From assembly GCA_033032175.1 (NCBI GenBank), contig CM065310.1, positions 124,001-188,000 of the forward strand: a stretch of DNA of 64,000 nt, read 5' to 3'. This document shows, piece after piece, positions 32,771 to 45,108 of the stretch (positions within the stretch are counted from its first letter, which is position 1; each line of letters starts with the position of its first letter). Below the pieces are notes generated by a model that was not told the origin of the DNA, did no database searches, and saw only the letters and a program-made list of their open reading frames with translations. The position numbers and the translations under genes are program-made. The stretch comes from Saturnia japonica. Taxonomy: Eukaryota > Arthropoda > Insecta > Lepidoptera > Saturniidae.

Positions 32771-33302
32771 CTAGCTGTGCCCCACGGTTACACTCGCAAG
32801 TACAAATTATTTTAATTTTTCATTATCTCCGAAACTATGTGTCCAAATAACATGCTTTAAAGGGCAAAATTTTACCACATACAATTTTCCTTATGATGAA
32901 GTAGCTTTTGTTCGTAAGGATTAATATGTCATGCCTAAAAATAATGCTCATAAATAAATTTTTAATCTACAACAAAAACTTTCACAAAATACCTTATTGT
33001 GGCTTATGTGTAAGTGATAGGCATCCTAAGAAAAAATATTTTTGTAGAACATTATATTTACGTATCATTAACCATTACGCCAGCGCACGCGGATATAGCA
33101 GTTCGGGAGAGCTTTCAATTTCAACTTACTTATCAAAAAACAATATTTTAGGATAGCTGAGAGTTGTAACTTAATAATATTATATAGCTTATACTATTCC
33201 TCGTGAGTCTGGCTATCATTTACAAAAATAATTTTTCGAATCCGACTGGTAGTTTCAAACAAACAAAAAAACTTTTCCGTGTTATTATAATATTAGTACA
33301 GA
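32771..33302 (-). mobile_element. Helitron-like element with intact ends, 532 bp
   Basis: On the plus strand it reads A|CTAGCTGTGCCCCACGGTTA ... TTATAATATTAGTACAGA|T. The minus strand is therefore A|TC...CTAG|T, a complete Helitron. It is the best intact relative of the split copy at 15035-15199/21714-22030, covering that copy in full and adding the missing 3' end. No coding capacity; the small ORFs inside are incidental. Confidence 0.85.
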
Positions 33303-35226
33303 TTTATTATAATTTTAATTTTATCCATCTTTTGTTATGTCTGTTTTTTTTGGAATTATAACTATATTTTACACCATTTATTTAATATAACTTTTATAAC
33401 TACAAGTTCGCCATGTAATTGAGATAAATACTGTCAATGTTATATTTTTCGTTTTACAAGATATGAAATTTGGAATTCGTCATATGTCGCGGCCGCGGCG
33501 GTAATGGCGCCTTCCATTATGGCGAGCGGAGCAGCGCGGCGCGGCGGGTCGACACCAATGTCAATGCAGTTGAAAACATTCAAAGCGTAATCGCCGCTCA
33601 GACCGCGCTGGGAGCACGGACTAGTACGTGCGCGGCGTACTGATAGCCCACATGACCCAACCCCCAGGTCTAGATGAAGACGCGTTATTTACCAGAGTAG
33701 CCCCAGTAAAAAGAAATGTTCGCTTTAAATTTTGTTTGTATAGTTTCGTATCACTTTGTCTGCTGCAATACCGTCGTAACTTAACATATGAATTTTAAAT
33801 TAATACTTATTACGAGCAAAGATTACATTTCGTCGAATTTAACATAAATAGAACAAACGATTATAACGTGACTTGATTCATCTAGCGCCTGATCTGGCGA
33901 CATCCGTTTTACTGGAGCGCTGTCAAAACAAATTTTAATATATATTTCGAATGTAACTATCAGATATATAATTCATTCTATTATCGGTATTCATAACAAT
34001 GTGAGAAAAACAATATTTATACATACGTTTTCCCCCGTGCTATTCCGGAACATACCTGTAATGAGAAATTAAATTATTACATTCATAAAATACTATCTCC
34101 GCAGTTACAATGCTTGAGGTGATCTATTTTATTGAACTTATTTGTGGGTTAAATAATGTTTCTGGTTATAATTTTAATAATGTTCGAACTGACTAACTGA
34201 CTGAATGCTTTCGTCGCTACTACAATATACGCGTTGTATGATTATCCGTTGATGCAGGACATAATAAAATTGAAATAAAGTTATAGAATTATTATTACAA
34301 TTAAACTATAGGTATAGTAACTCCAATATTTTCGTAAAACTAAATTCTTTAATAATTTATCATATAATACAAATATAGTATATATTTCAATTTCAATGAA
34401 TATGTGTTTAAACACATTAAAGTTAAACAAAATTGTTAGGTTTGTCTAAAACTATGCTACTATTAATGGCGCCGTAACGCGTTACGTTACAAAGCGGTTT
34501 ACCTTCCCATATGAACTTATTACTCCAAAAAACAATTGTATTAAAGTGATGGAAAATTGCATTTGCAACGGTGATGGGTTATCTCTCTGAGTTCTCAATC
34601 ACACATTTCATTTCGAAAGTTAATTGACAAAAAATCATTCCTCGAGGCGAAACTCCGCGACCAGACTCCGGACTCCGTATCGGCGACAAAACATTAAGTT
34701 CCCGGTAATGACAAATTAAAATCAATATACACAGCTCGTTTCGTCACTCGTTAAACAGATCATTACGGAATGTCGCACGCAATATCATTTAACGTGAGCT
34801 TTGCGTCGCGTCGGGCTGTGAAGTTGCGACTCAAACCGAAACCGAATTACCTTTCAGCCGAATGTTTATACCATTCGGCGTAATAAAATGTGGACGTGAT
34901 TTGAATCTGTATTTCTCGGTATGAACATAAAGTTCTATTGTACTATGGAAGAGACATTCAAGATACACAACAATATCCCGAATAAAGCCACTATTTCAAT
35001 AATCAATGTATAAAGTAATAAAAGTAAAGTAAAGTAATAAGTAAGTATGTGTAATGTATAAGTATAATACATATTATTATTTTTACTTGCGACTACAATA
35101 CTTCTTACGTGATATATAACTTACTATAAACATAACCAAAATGATGTACGTTTTATTCGAATTTGTAAATTCCTAGGCTGTTAGTCGGTATGAATTAGTG
35201 TTCGACGAGTCTAAATATTATCTTTA
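33303..35226. other. Non-coding stretch with a GC island
   Basis: A CpG-rich island at about 33487-33640 (gcggccgcggcgg, gcgcggcgcggcgg) stands out. The rest is AT-rich without identified genes. Confidence 0.5.
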
Positions 35227-36491
35227 CCTATGAAATTGCCGTTTTGTATGAAAAATTTAAACGATTTTTTTTCATGTATTTTTTATTTGTATTAATCGAA
35301 GTAATCACCCATGCAATCAGTGCATCTTTGCCAGCGCAGTGGCAGTTTATTGATGCCCTTCTTAAAGAAATCAGCTGGACGGGAGGCAATAAATTCTTCA
35401 AAGGCATTTTGTACTGCCTCTCGGGTATTGGATTTTTTTCCCCCCAAGGAGTTATACAAATTCTGGAAAAAGTAGTAGTCTGTAGGCGCAAGGTCTGGTG
35501 AGTAGGGCGGATGACGGAGAACTTCCAACCCCAGTTCTTGCAACTTGGAGACCGTCTGCTGTGCAGTATGAGGTCGCGCGTTGTCGTGCAGGAGCAGCGG
35601 AGACGAGCGATTGACCAATGCTGGTTGGAGATGTGCCAGCTTCTCCATCATTGTGTTCAGTTCTTCATAGTACACATCTGCAGTAATGCTCACCCCATTT
35701 GGTAAGAAGCTGTGATGAATCACACCGGCGCTAGACCACCAAACAGTGACCATCACTTTTCTAGGGGTAAGTTTTCGTTTAGGGCATTGTTTAGATGCTG
35801 AACCAGGGTCCAACCAACTTGCTGAGCGCTTTCGGTTATCAAACAGAATCCATTTTTCATCGCAGGTAACAATGGGGTTCATAATCCCTTCATTTGTGTG
35901 TCTGTTGGGCAGTGCAAGGCACGTCTCGACGCGTACTTCGCACCGGCGATCATTGAGTTCGTGGAGCACCCATTTGTCAAGCTTTTTTACCTTGCCAATT
36001 TGACGCGAATTGACCAATATTATTTTGACGCTAACGTCGAAAGCTGCTGCTAATTCAGCCGTAGATTGTGTATCATCAGCTTCCACAATCGCCTTTAATT
36101 CGTCATTTTCGACCAAAGTCTTCGGACGACCACGAGGTTCATTTTTCAGGTCGAAATTTTCAGAACGGAAGCTAGCAAACCAATAACAGGTGGTGCGTTG
36201 GTTTGTAGTGTTAGCTCCGTAAACGTCGTTGATGTTGCGTGCCGCTTGTGCCGCGTTGCTGCCACGACGGTACTCATATTCCATAATTACTCGAATTTTT
36301 AACGTATCCATGATGACAAAAAAGATTGAAATGCGATGAAAATGTAACACTAATCAATAAACAAATGACTACTTTTGGAAAAAGAATTCCATGTTTTTAA
36401 AATAAAATTAATTTGAAATCAGAATTCTTAGCCAGAAAAAAATATTCTTTTGATTTGAAATGGCCAGTACTGCCAACGGCAATTTTATAGG
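35227..36491 (-). mobile_element. Near-complete mariner transposon
   Basis: The ends CCTATGAAATTGCCGTT (35227) and, inverted, CCTATAAAATTGCCGTT (ending 36491) are flanked by TA (35225-35226 and 36492-36493). This gives ~1265 bp, the usual mariner size. Identity extends four bases further out on both sides (TCTT/AAGA), so the exact boundary is open. It contains one uninterrupted transposase ORF on the minus strand. Confidence 0.88.
35292..36311 (-). CDS. mariner transposase, D,D34D type
   Basis: This 339-residue cut-and-paste transposase is near the usual ~345. The start at 36311 (MDTLKIRVIMEYEYRRGSNA) matches the family N-terminus better than the Met 13 codons upstream. An N-terminal helix-turn-helix region is followed by the linker KVKKLDKWVLHEL. 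The catalytic triad is complete: D in VTCDEKW, D in LLHDNARPH, and D in YSPDLAPTDYYFF, with exactly 34 residues between the last two. The C-terminus, LPLRWQRCTDCMGDYFD, is typical of the cecropia/mellifera-like groups; subgroup placement is from memory. There is no stop or frameshift. A few unusual residues in the N-terminal half (DVSVKIILVNSRQ, CEVRVETCLALP) may reduce activity. Confidence 0.93.
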   Translation of the reverse strand: MDTLKIRVIMEYEYRRGSNAAQAARNINDVYGANTTNQRTTCYWFASFRSENFDLKNEPRGRPKTLVENDELKAIVEADDTQSTAELAAAFDVSVKIILVNSRQIGKVKKLDKWVLHELNDRRCEVRVETCLALPNRHTNEGIMNPIVTCDEKWILFDNRKRSASWLDPGSASKQCPKRKLTPRKVMVTVWWSSAGVIHHSFLPNGVSITADVYYEELNTMMEKLAHLQPALVNRSSPLLLHDNARPHTAQQTVSKLQELGLEVLRHPPYSPDLAPTDYYFFQNLYNSLGGKKSNTREAVQNAFEEFIASRPADFFKKGINKLPLRWQRCTDCMGDYFD

Positions 36492-36493
36492 TA

Positions 36494-36842
36494 AAGACCT
36501 ATTATTATTCCAAAAACTTAAATCGCAACACAGATTGATAGTCATCCTCGCCATGTTATTAGATCAAATATAGATATTAGATTTTTGTTTTTATTTTTGA
36601 AACATTCCATGATAGAGGAAGCCTAGACTAATAATAGTAAATAATCGATAAATAGTTCCACATATGATAGGTTAATTGTTTTTATTTTTGAGAGTCTTTC
36701 AATATTTTAATACGTTTCAAGTCGCGATGTATTCGTGAAACTATGTCGATAGCAATAACATATTGTACTTTTTGAAACATGTGTCATCTTGGCCGATTTC
36801 AGCTACAGCGACTTTTGATTTCCTGGATATGTATAAAATAAC
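36494..36842. other. Non-coding stretch, nothing recognised
   Basis: AT-rich linker. Confidence 0.4.
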
Positions 36843-37965
36843 TTAATCAGAACATTGCTGTTCTGCCCTTTGATGTGCTTTGTAATCACTACTGTACCAA
36901 ATTTTGTTGATGAAGGTACCAGTGCATTTCGTGCATGTTAAAACTCCACCAACATAACTGTAAGGTATGACCACATATGGTCTGGTCTTTAAATCTTCTC
37001 GTCTCTTATCGAGGTTATCACAGCGCTCAGATTCAAAGGCGTTTGCCTGTAGCTGAACAAGGTGTCTCCATTCATTGCGCTGTGCTGCTTTTTTCTCCCT
37101 CTGAGAGGGCTCCATTTTGCATCGCTTCATGTGTCTTTTTAGAACATCCTTATATCTGAGGTACTGTCCACCGCGCTTACGCTTACCGTACTGGAGTTCT
37201 AAAAAGAAAATGCGCTTCGCCACTCTACTTTCTGGCATACGAGACACATGTCCGCACCAACGTACCTGTCATCGCATCAGATGCATTTCAATGCCGTCGA
37301 CGCTTGCACGCCTCAGTACATTTGAGTTCCGAACTCGGTCCGACCATCTGATGTTCATGATATCCCGCAGGCATTCAAGATGAAATCTGTCAAGTAATCG
37401 AATTTACTTCCGGTACAAAACCCATGTCCCAGAGGAGTATAGGAGATTTGGTAAAATAGTGACCATATACACACTGATTTTAGTGGATAGCTTGAGGTCA
37501 TGCAAACACCTTTGACCGCAATTTACCAAAAGTCGCAGCGGCAGCTCCTATCTTGCTGTTTATTTCGTTGTTAAGTCACACTCAGATGTTATTGTGCTAC
37601 CTAGGTACTTAAACTTCTCCACTAATTTCAGAATTTCCTCACCAATTGTTATAACGGGGACCACGCTGCTATAAGCATTCACTGTCATTACTTCCGTCTT
37701 ATCGACGTTTATCTTAAGGCCAAACTTCACACATATTTCGTCTAGACCTGAGATAAGGCTTTGCAAACCTCAACGTATCTTCAACAAAGCACAAATCATC
37801 GGCATACATAATATCTGTAATAGTGGTATAAGAAACCTTAGTGAGGGATTTCAACCTTGCAATATTGAAAAGTCCGCCTTCCATACGGAAACGAATTCGT
37901 ATTCCCTGTGATGATCTTTCTAAGGTTTTACGAATTACAGCAGCAAAATATGTATAATGCAAAAA
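36843..37965 (-). pseudogene. Non-LTR retrotransposon RT fragment
   Basis: Read on the minus strand, 37962-37714 contains GIRIRFRMEGGLFNIARLKS and the RT active site MYADDLCFVED. 37766-37560 continues with LDEICVKFGLKINVDKTEVM and FKYLGSTIT, the YLGS motif after RT. 37400-36843 gives the C-terminal part ([51 protein letters not shown]). Several frameshifts and at least one stop (before QVRWCGH) break it. This C-terminal pattern is shared by RTE/CR1-like 'endonuclease-reverse transcriptase' elements. No endonuclease region is present, so the copy is 5'-truncated. A residual zinc motif, TCTKCTG...HQRAEQQC, sits at the end. Confidence 0.8.
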
Positions 37966-38971
37966 TAGTCGGTGTCAGGACGCAGACTTGTTTGACACCA
38001 CAGGAGACAGAAAAAAAAATTAAAACATATTCAATAATTTAATGCATAACTGAACAAACATAGATACTATTTATATTACTATATAAATATATACTATGAT
38101 ATTACTTTGATATATTCAATTTCCATTCTGAATCCAAATTTAGCTGATTATACTATGTAACATAAACTAATCACGGTGACATCACAAACATATACTGTAT
38201 ATGTATTATTTCAGTATAACATAACTCTATTGTGTAAGTACTGAAATAAATAAATTCCGTTTTCTTATATTAATGACAACGGAAAGACTACGGTGTTATA
38301 CAGTTTGTACCCTCCCTTATAAACAAAATGTTGGTGGGTGAATTGGTAAAAGACGCTGTTACCGTATGTTTATGTTATGATTGTAATTGGCAATGACCAT
38401 CTGATGTTTAGTCTACACGGATACGAATGCGGATGTGCGACGCTGATATCGCATGTTTATGTCATCGCCACTTGGTGTTTGTACTATTAGAGTTTATTTT
38501 TAAAAATCACTCGTGTATAATTTTTAAAAACCCTCGGCAGCATCCCCGGTACTCAACTATAGTAAAAAATAATAGAGTTCACCATTTTAAAACTGAAATT
38601 AACATTATAGATGATAAATATGTTGAATCTGACCGTAGCCACACTGTAGCTTCGATTTCGAGTGAACAAGCCTAGACAGAGAGCACAACACTATGAAATT
38701 CGCAACGCGTTTCACGTTATTATCAGAATGAGTAACGGTAATGAGTCAGGTCGTGACTGCGAATAACAAAGTGACCAGTATGCTAATGTTGTTTTGTTCA
38801 GAGCGCCGCCGCGCCGCGCCGCGCCGTGCCTTACCACGGCACCTACACCCCGTGCCATACCGCCCGTAATGCCACCGCTACTCTCTCTTAATAGACAGCT
38901 GTTAGTTAAATGTAAAATGCTAGTTTCATATATACTATAGTCTCTGTACATATACACACAAGCCTGCGGGA
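37966..38971. other. Non-coding stretch with a GC patch
   Basis: No gene. A short GCC-repeat patch lies near 38800-38830 (gccgccgcgccgcgccgcgc). Confidence 0.45.
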
Positions 38972-39959
38972 TGCCCAAGGTCAACAAGAACGGAAGACAC
39001 AATTGAACAAGTTAGAGCTTCAGTTCAACGTATTCCTGGTCTATCGACTCGCAAGCGATTATTTGAACTTGTGGTGTCTAGAACATCTTTGCGTCGCATT
39101 TTGTTGAAAGATTTGAATTTGCACCCGTATAAAATTCAACTTGTGCAGGAATTTCTGCCAAATGACCCAATTTTACGACGAGCTTTTGTTGTAACAATGT
39201 TGGAACGCTTTCAGAGTTTCAATAATATTCTGTTCTCCGACGAAGCCCAATTTCACTTAAATGGGCATGTCAATAAACAGAATTGTCATTACTGGGCTGC
39301 AGAGAACCCTCGTGGAAACCATCAAAAGCCTCTGCAGTCTCCGAAAATAAACGTTTGGGTTGCCATATCAGCACACGGAATTATCGGACCCTATTTCTTT
39401 GAAAATCAAGAAAGGAAATCTGTCACTGTAAATTTCGACCGATACATAGCCATATTAAGGGATTTTTTCTTTCCGCAACTGCAACAATTTGAAGCGAAAA
39501 ATCGTGCGACGTGGTTTCAACAAGATGGTGGACATGCCATACATCGAATGCTTCGTTGGCGGCCGTAAACGAGATGTTTGCTGGGAAACTGATATCGCGC
39601 CGAGGTAACATTGCATGGCCGCCTAGAAGTCCGGATCTAACGCCACCGGACTTTTTCATGTGGGGATACTTGAAAAGTAGAGTCTACTCCAAAACTCAGT
39701 CACGATTAATCAGATGAAGATAGATATCCGAGAAGAAATGGCAGCTATTCCTCGCGCAATGTGTCAGCGAGTTTTTACCAATTTGAGGTTCAGATTCGAG
39801 GAATGTTTGCAGCGGGATGGTGCACACCTGAATGATTTAATTTTTAAATAATAAATCTCCTAGAGGTCTATTTTAATTGAAATAAAGATGTGTATTGTAT
39901 TGTATTTAGTTTTTTTTATTTATTTTTGAAATTCGCAAATTTTTCTGGCCCACTCTGTA
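38972..39959 (+). pseudogene. Tc1/mariner-superfamily transposase, frameshifted
   Basis: The frame from ~38972 (STRTEDTIEQVRASVQRIPG, then RTSLRRILLKDLNLHPYKIQ) enters the second half of the DNA-binding domain. The catalytic domain follows: D in ILFSDEAQFHLNG, D in WFQQDGGH, and a third acidic residue in PPRSPDLTPPDFFMWGYLKS. The last is in another frame, after a shift near 39520-39545. A second frame change near 39715 leads to IDIREEMAAIPRAMCQRVFT and the end near 39851. By eye, spacing between the last two acidic residues is about 41-42, but the frameshift makes this uncertain. A probable terminal repeat end, TTTTCTGGCCCACTCTG|TA, lies at 39941-39959. The 5' end is missing. Confidence 0.85.
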
Positions 39960-40575
39960 TTTAGTAAATTGTGAATATTTAACAGTACACTATAAATTCG
40001 AAGTGCATCACTGGAAAACATATGAAGCTAGTCGCTTTGTTTTTTTTTGCTAATTTTTACATTATATTATGAAAGTAACTTAAGAATTTAAAATAATTAA
40101 ATTTGTTTTTATTTGGGCTTCCAACAGCAAAATTACATTTACAATTGTTATATTACAGATATAATAAAAGTACAGTCAATTATAGTTGTCCCGGACTACT
40201 AATATAATATTTAACATTATTAATTACAGCGGTCTCACATGCTTCATATTCAAAATATCCATTTTCATACTAACTTTTTAAATTTTGTCTTACGTAAATG
40301 TGTAAATGTGTTATGCTATATCTTGAAAATACTCCTTGTACCTTTGAGTTCCTCTAGTCAGAAATTCATTGCAAGCGTAATTACATTGATGAAATTTTTG
40401 TAGCAGTAATGATGTGTGGCGCGTAAGTACGCCATCTAGACGCACAAAAACTCAACTCAGCAAGTTATTCTGGACAATCTAATCGACAGTTTATAATATC
40501 GTATAAGAAAATAACATCTAGAGTTACTAGGCTTTCTAACGATAATAATTTGTGGTTATGACATCTATCTTCATA
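39960..40575. other. Non-coding stretch, nothing recognised
   Basis: AT-rich, no features seen. Confidence 0.4.
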
Positions 40576-42130
40576 TTATGATGAGGAAGAATTACTTACA
40601 CGATAATATAAATAGTCCATGAATTTTATTTGAATTTTTTCTAGTTGTTTTTTTAAATTTTTATATTGTGGTGACCATATGATAGTACACCCATATTCTA
40701 GAATGCTACTTACATATGCACAACAAACATTTTTTATACATAAATATTTTTTAAATAAAGAACACGTTTGAAAAAGAAAACCGAAACTTTTGTACACTTT
40801 GTTTTTTATTATACCAATATGATGATTCATAAGCAATTTATGATCAAGATATAATCCAAGGTCTCTTAATAAATATACTCTCCTGATTGGAATGCCGCAG
40901 ATAGTGTATGACTGTAGTATTGATTCTTTCGCGTAAACTTAATGATTTGACATTTTTGGGTATTGACTGATATTCTACCTATATAGTATTCTGTAAAAGT
41001 ATTAAGATCATTTTGTATAAGTTAAGTATCATTTAATGAGTTACCGTGGCGTCGGCATAGAGAAGAAATTTAGAATTAGTTAGACAAGTATAGATAGCGT
41101 AGAGATATGCATTGTAAAAAAGCGGTCCTAAATGTGAGCCCTGCGGTATACCAGATGATATATCAATAATAATTTGTTTTAAAGCCACCAAACACCACCG
41201 CCTGCGACCTATTAATTAAGTAAGATGTCACCCATCGCAATAAACCGAGAACTTTTAGTTTCGCACAAAGTATGTGTAGTGGTCAACACGATTGAAAGCT
41301 TTCTCAAAGTCCGTTTAGACCACGTCAACTTGGCAACCTCTGTTCATATTCTCAAACAAATATTTAATAAATAAGGTTAAATTAGTTCTGCTGGATTTTC
41401 CCCAGAGTAAACCATGTTGCTGTTTGGGTATTCCTCTGACAATGATTGGATATATAATGTTATAAACTATTTTTTCAAGAACCTTGCTAAATATATTTAA
41501 AATAGAGATTGGCCTATAATTTTCGACATGCCTAAAGGATTCCTTTTTATGTACCGAAACTACACGAGCTTCTTTCCATATGTTAGGCATAGAACATTCA
41601 TGAATTGATTTCTTACATAATATAGTGAGAGGATATTTGAGCGATGTAGCACATTTAACAACATAAATAGACGGAATATTATCTAGTCCTGTTCCTTTAT
41701 TAACGTCGATTTTCTAAAGAAGACTGAAAATAGTGTTTTCACTTATGTTTATATTAGAAATACTCTCAATGAAGCCGTTTTGACAGGTGGTAAATCTAGC
41801 TTACCATAATGTGTAAGTTTTGCAAAGAACATACTATAAAATAATTCATTAAAACCGCGTACTATATCAGGCCCAGTGCATAATGTTTTATTTCCAAAGG
41901 ATAAGTGAAGAAGGATAACTGCTATTTTTCCTTTTTGATTTTTCGTAGCCCATAATGGTTTGGGATTATTTGTAATTAATATTTCTGCTACTTTTAAATA
42001 TTTATTATAACACGCAATTTGTACGCACTTATAACGAGCCCCCAATAATGCCAACTTCGCATAATCATTATTATTCTTCAATTTTTTCCACCGTTGATGG
42101 GCTCGGTATTTCTCACGAATAATTTTCAAT
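40576..42130 (-). pseudogene. Jockey-like LINE pseudogene (duplication copy 1)
   Basis: Minus-strand order from 42130: linker before RT (MKIIREKYRAHQRWKKLKNN ... FNELFYSMF); RT fingers and palm (PNIWKEARVVSVHKKESFRH, VENYRPISILNIFSKVLEKI, KQQHGLLWGKSSRTNLTLF) at 41590-41315; broken palm around 41060-41310 with a remnant of the YADD region; and the C-terminal part 40836-40576 (SFGFLFQTCSLFKKYLCIKN, ILEYGCTIIW, LEKIQIKFM). Frameshifts and stops separate the pieces. Its reading continues without break across 40876, the edge of the segmental duplication, so this copy keeps the ancestral LINE context. Confidence 0.8.
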
Positions 42131-43394
42131 AGTCTTTATGAGTACAATTCTGGGCATTTATTTAACGATAATTAAAATGAACTATTAAAGGTTAATTTTA
42201 TATGAAAACCGCCTGCTAACCTACCTACCTACTAACCGCGTACTAGCGAGTTCAATTACCTCGACAATTAGTTCAGTATATACCAAAGTAAAATAAATAT
42301 AAGAAATTAAAGGTTTACAGTTTCATTATAGGTACATAAATTATAAAATTAATAAACTATGTACTTTATGCATAATTTACATTTTATTACTCGTATACGT
42401 TAATAACAAATAACGAAATTTGAGATGAAATAAAACCTGCAGAGTTAGTGACAGCCGAGCCGACACAGTGTCGCGTTATTACGACGCGTGTCGCGTCGTG
42501 GCCGGACTCCATTAGGAAATGTTCAAGTTTGTTCAAGTGAATGTTAAAAGGTGTAAACGTTTCGTTGATTTATGATGGTTGCTGCTTAATAGAAAAGTAT
42601 TCGTGTAAGTGCCCTTAAATAATGTGAAGGAATAATAAATCAACGTGCAGCAACCCTTAGGAAGTTGATCAGCGAACAAGGAAAAACGTTTCCCGTAAAC
42701 TTAACGCTGTACGTTAACCGCGTTAGTAAATTGAAACACAAACTATAGTTTGTACTCTTTATAGTTAGTTATGTAGCGGTAGAGCTGCCTGTACCGGCTA
42801 ACTCTCAGTTAACTTCAATTTTACTGAAGTGGTTAACTCGGTACGCTTACTCACGAGATTGTAATCTATTCGGAAAATTATTACATTAACTATATAACAA
42901 CTCAAAAAACTTTATAACTTTGTTGAATTAGGATTGATCAGTTCGAACATTGAATTTTATAGGTACATTCATTTATCATGTTTTATTTTCACATAGTTTT
43001 ATAATTACTACTGTGACCGTTGCAATCGATACTGTGGCGGCTTAACGCAATAAATAGTTTTTACTTCAGCCACATTCTATTTTGTTATAACAGACTAGCT
43101 GATAAAGTTTGTCCATGTAAATATTATTACTACGTCTGTCACTAGACAATTACAATTTAAAGCAATAAACAAGAATTGCAAAATATTAATACATCAAAAA
43201 TTCGAGTGTCGAGCTGCATTTTTATTTAATATAGTATCGGCAAAAACGATCCTATAATACTACTGAAATAAAAATATTTTTATTCATACATGGAAATACA
43301 TAATTACTACAAGTAATCTCTTACCGCTTCATACTAACAATGTAATATGTCGTAGTTAGTAGCATTAGTGTCGACCGACTATTGAATACATATC
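40876..43394 (+). repeat. Segmental duplication, copy 1 (2519 bp)
   Basis: From tactctcctgattggaatgc (40876) to attgaatacatatc (43394), this is nearly identical to 43855-46394 in the same orientation. By eye I see about 30 single-base differences. There is one main indel of about 21 bases near 42470, in a cgcgtgtcgcgtcg-rich tract. The segment carries most of the LINE pseudogene plus ~1.26 kb of non-coding DNA (42131-43394). That includes a hairpin gttaacttca...tgaagtggttaac near 42808-42838. Confidence 0.95.
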
Positions 43395-43854
43395 GTCCCA
43401 TCCTACGAAAAAGGTTATATTTAATTAAATAACTGAAATTGTTTTCTTTTTTTGTTTTGTTATGGTTCTCTCTAGCTTTATTTCTGTGTATAAATTATTT
43501 TTCTAATCCAAGTACTTTTTGAGATTTGAATGGCTTAAAAAGATACATGTGATTTAAGTTCGACGTATAAAGGTATGTATCTAGACAGAATCTTACAAGT
43601 TTCGCATGTCCACCCCGCAAGAGGCGCGCACGCCGTTCTATCGTCACTCGCCACCGGTCTTCGCGGGAGACGACACTCTTTGCTGGTTAACGTAATAATT
43701 ATTGAAGTTTTACTTGGGTGTGGACTTCTGTATAATTATAATTTAACTTCATAGCGCACTAAACTAACAAAATAATAAAATGAATCGTCGTTCGAGACAA
43801 CTTTTGAATTTGGCACTTAACCAACAAAATGCAATTGACAGTGATAATATTATC
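43395..43854 (+). other. Spacer between duplication copies, with short ORF
   Basis: This 460-bp unique spacer includes a GC-rich patch near 43610-43680. An ATG at 43780 opens a frame reading MNRRSRQLLNLALNQQNAID and SDNII, which runs into the start of copy 2 and stops after YSPDWNAADSV. The first 25 codons look plausible as protein but match nothing I can name. The frame is cut exactly at the duplication edge, so if it was ever a gene or TE exon, it has been interrupted. Confidence 0.35.
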
Positions 43855-45108
43855 TACTCTCCTGATTGGAATGCCGCAGATAGTGTATGACTGTAGTATT
43901 GATTCTTTCGCGTAAACGTAATGATTTGACATTTTTGGGTATTGACTGATATGCTACCTATATAGTATTCTGTAAAAGTATTAAGATCATTTTGTATAAG
44001 TTAAGTATCATTTAATGAGTTACCGTGGCGTCGGCATAGAGAAGAAATTTAGAATTAGTTAGACAAGTATAGATAGCGTAGAGATATGCATTGTAAAAAA
44101 GCGGTCCTAAATGTGAGCCCTGCGGTATACCAGATGATATATCAATAATAATTTGTTTTAAAGCCACCAAACACCACCGCCTGCGACCTATTAATTAAGT
44201 AAGATGTCACCCATCGCAATAAACCGAGAACTTTTAGTTTCGCACAAAGTATGTGTAGTGGTCAACACGATTGAAAGCTTTCTCAAAGTCGGTTTAGACC
44301 ACGTCAACTTGGCAACCTCTGTTCATATTCTCAAACAAATATTTAATAAATAAGGTTAAATTAGTTCTGCTGGATTTTCCCCAGAGTAAACCATGTTGCT
44401 GTTTGGGTATTCCTCTGACAATGATTGGATATATAATGTTATAAACTATTTTTTCAGGAACCTTGATAAATATATTTAAAATAGAGATTGGCCTATAATT
44501 TTCGACATGCCTAAAGGATTCCTTTTTATGTACCGAAACTACACGAGCTTCTTTCCATATGTTAGGCATGGAACATTCATTAATTGATTTTTTCATAATA
44601 TAGTGAGAGGATATTTGAGCGATGTAGCACATTTAACAACATAAATAGACGGAATATTATCTAGTCCTGCTCCTTTATTAACGTCTATTTTCTAAAGAAG
44701 ACTGAAAATAGAGTTTTCACTTATGTTTATATTAGAAATACTGTCAATGAAGCCGTTTTGACAGGTGGTAAATCTAGCTTACCATAATGTGTAAGTTTTG
44801 CAAAGAACATGCTATAAAATAATTCATTAAAACCGCGTACTATATCAGGCCCAGTGCATAATGTTTTATTTCCAAAGGATAAGGGAAGAAGGATAACTGC
44901 TATTTTTCCTTTTTGATTTTTCATAGCCCATAATGGTTTGGGATTATTTGTAATTAAAATTTCTGCTACTTTTAAATATTTATTATAACACGCAATTTGT
45001 ACGCGCTTATAACGAGCCCCCAATAATGCCAACTTCGCATAATCATTATTATTCTTCAATTTTTTCCACCGTTGATGGGTTCGGTATTTCTCACGAATAA
45101 TTTTCAAT
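43855..45108 (-). pseudogene. Jockey-like LINE pseudogene (duplication copy 2)
   Basis: Same LINE as in copy 1, with matching linker (45107-44727) and RT pieces (44632-44294). It stops at the duplication edge at 43855, so the C-terminal region present at 40576-40876 is missing. Here the RT frame is open a little further upstream (MCYIAQISSHYIMKKSINEC) because of small differences from copy 1. Confidence 0.8.
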
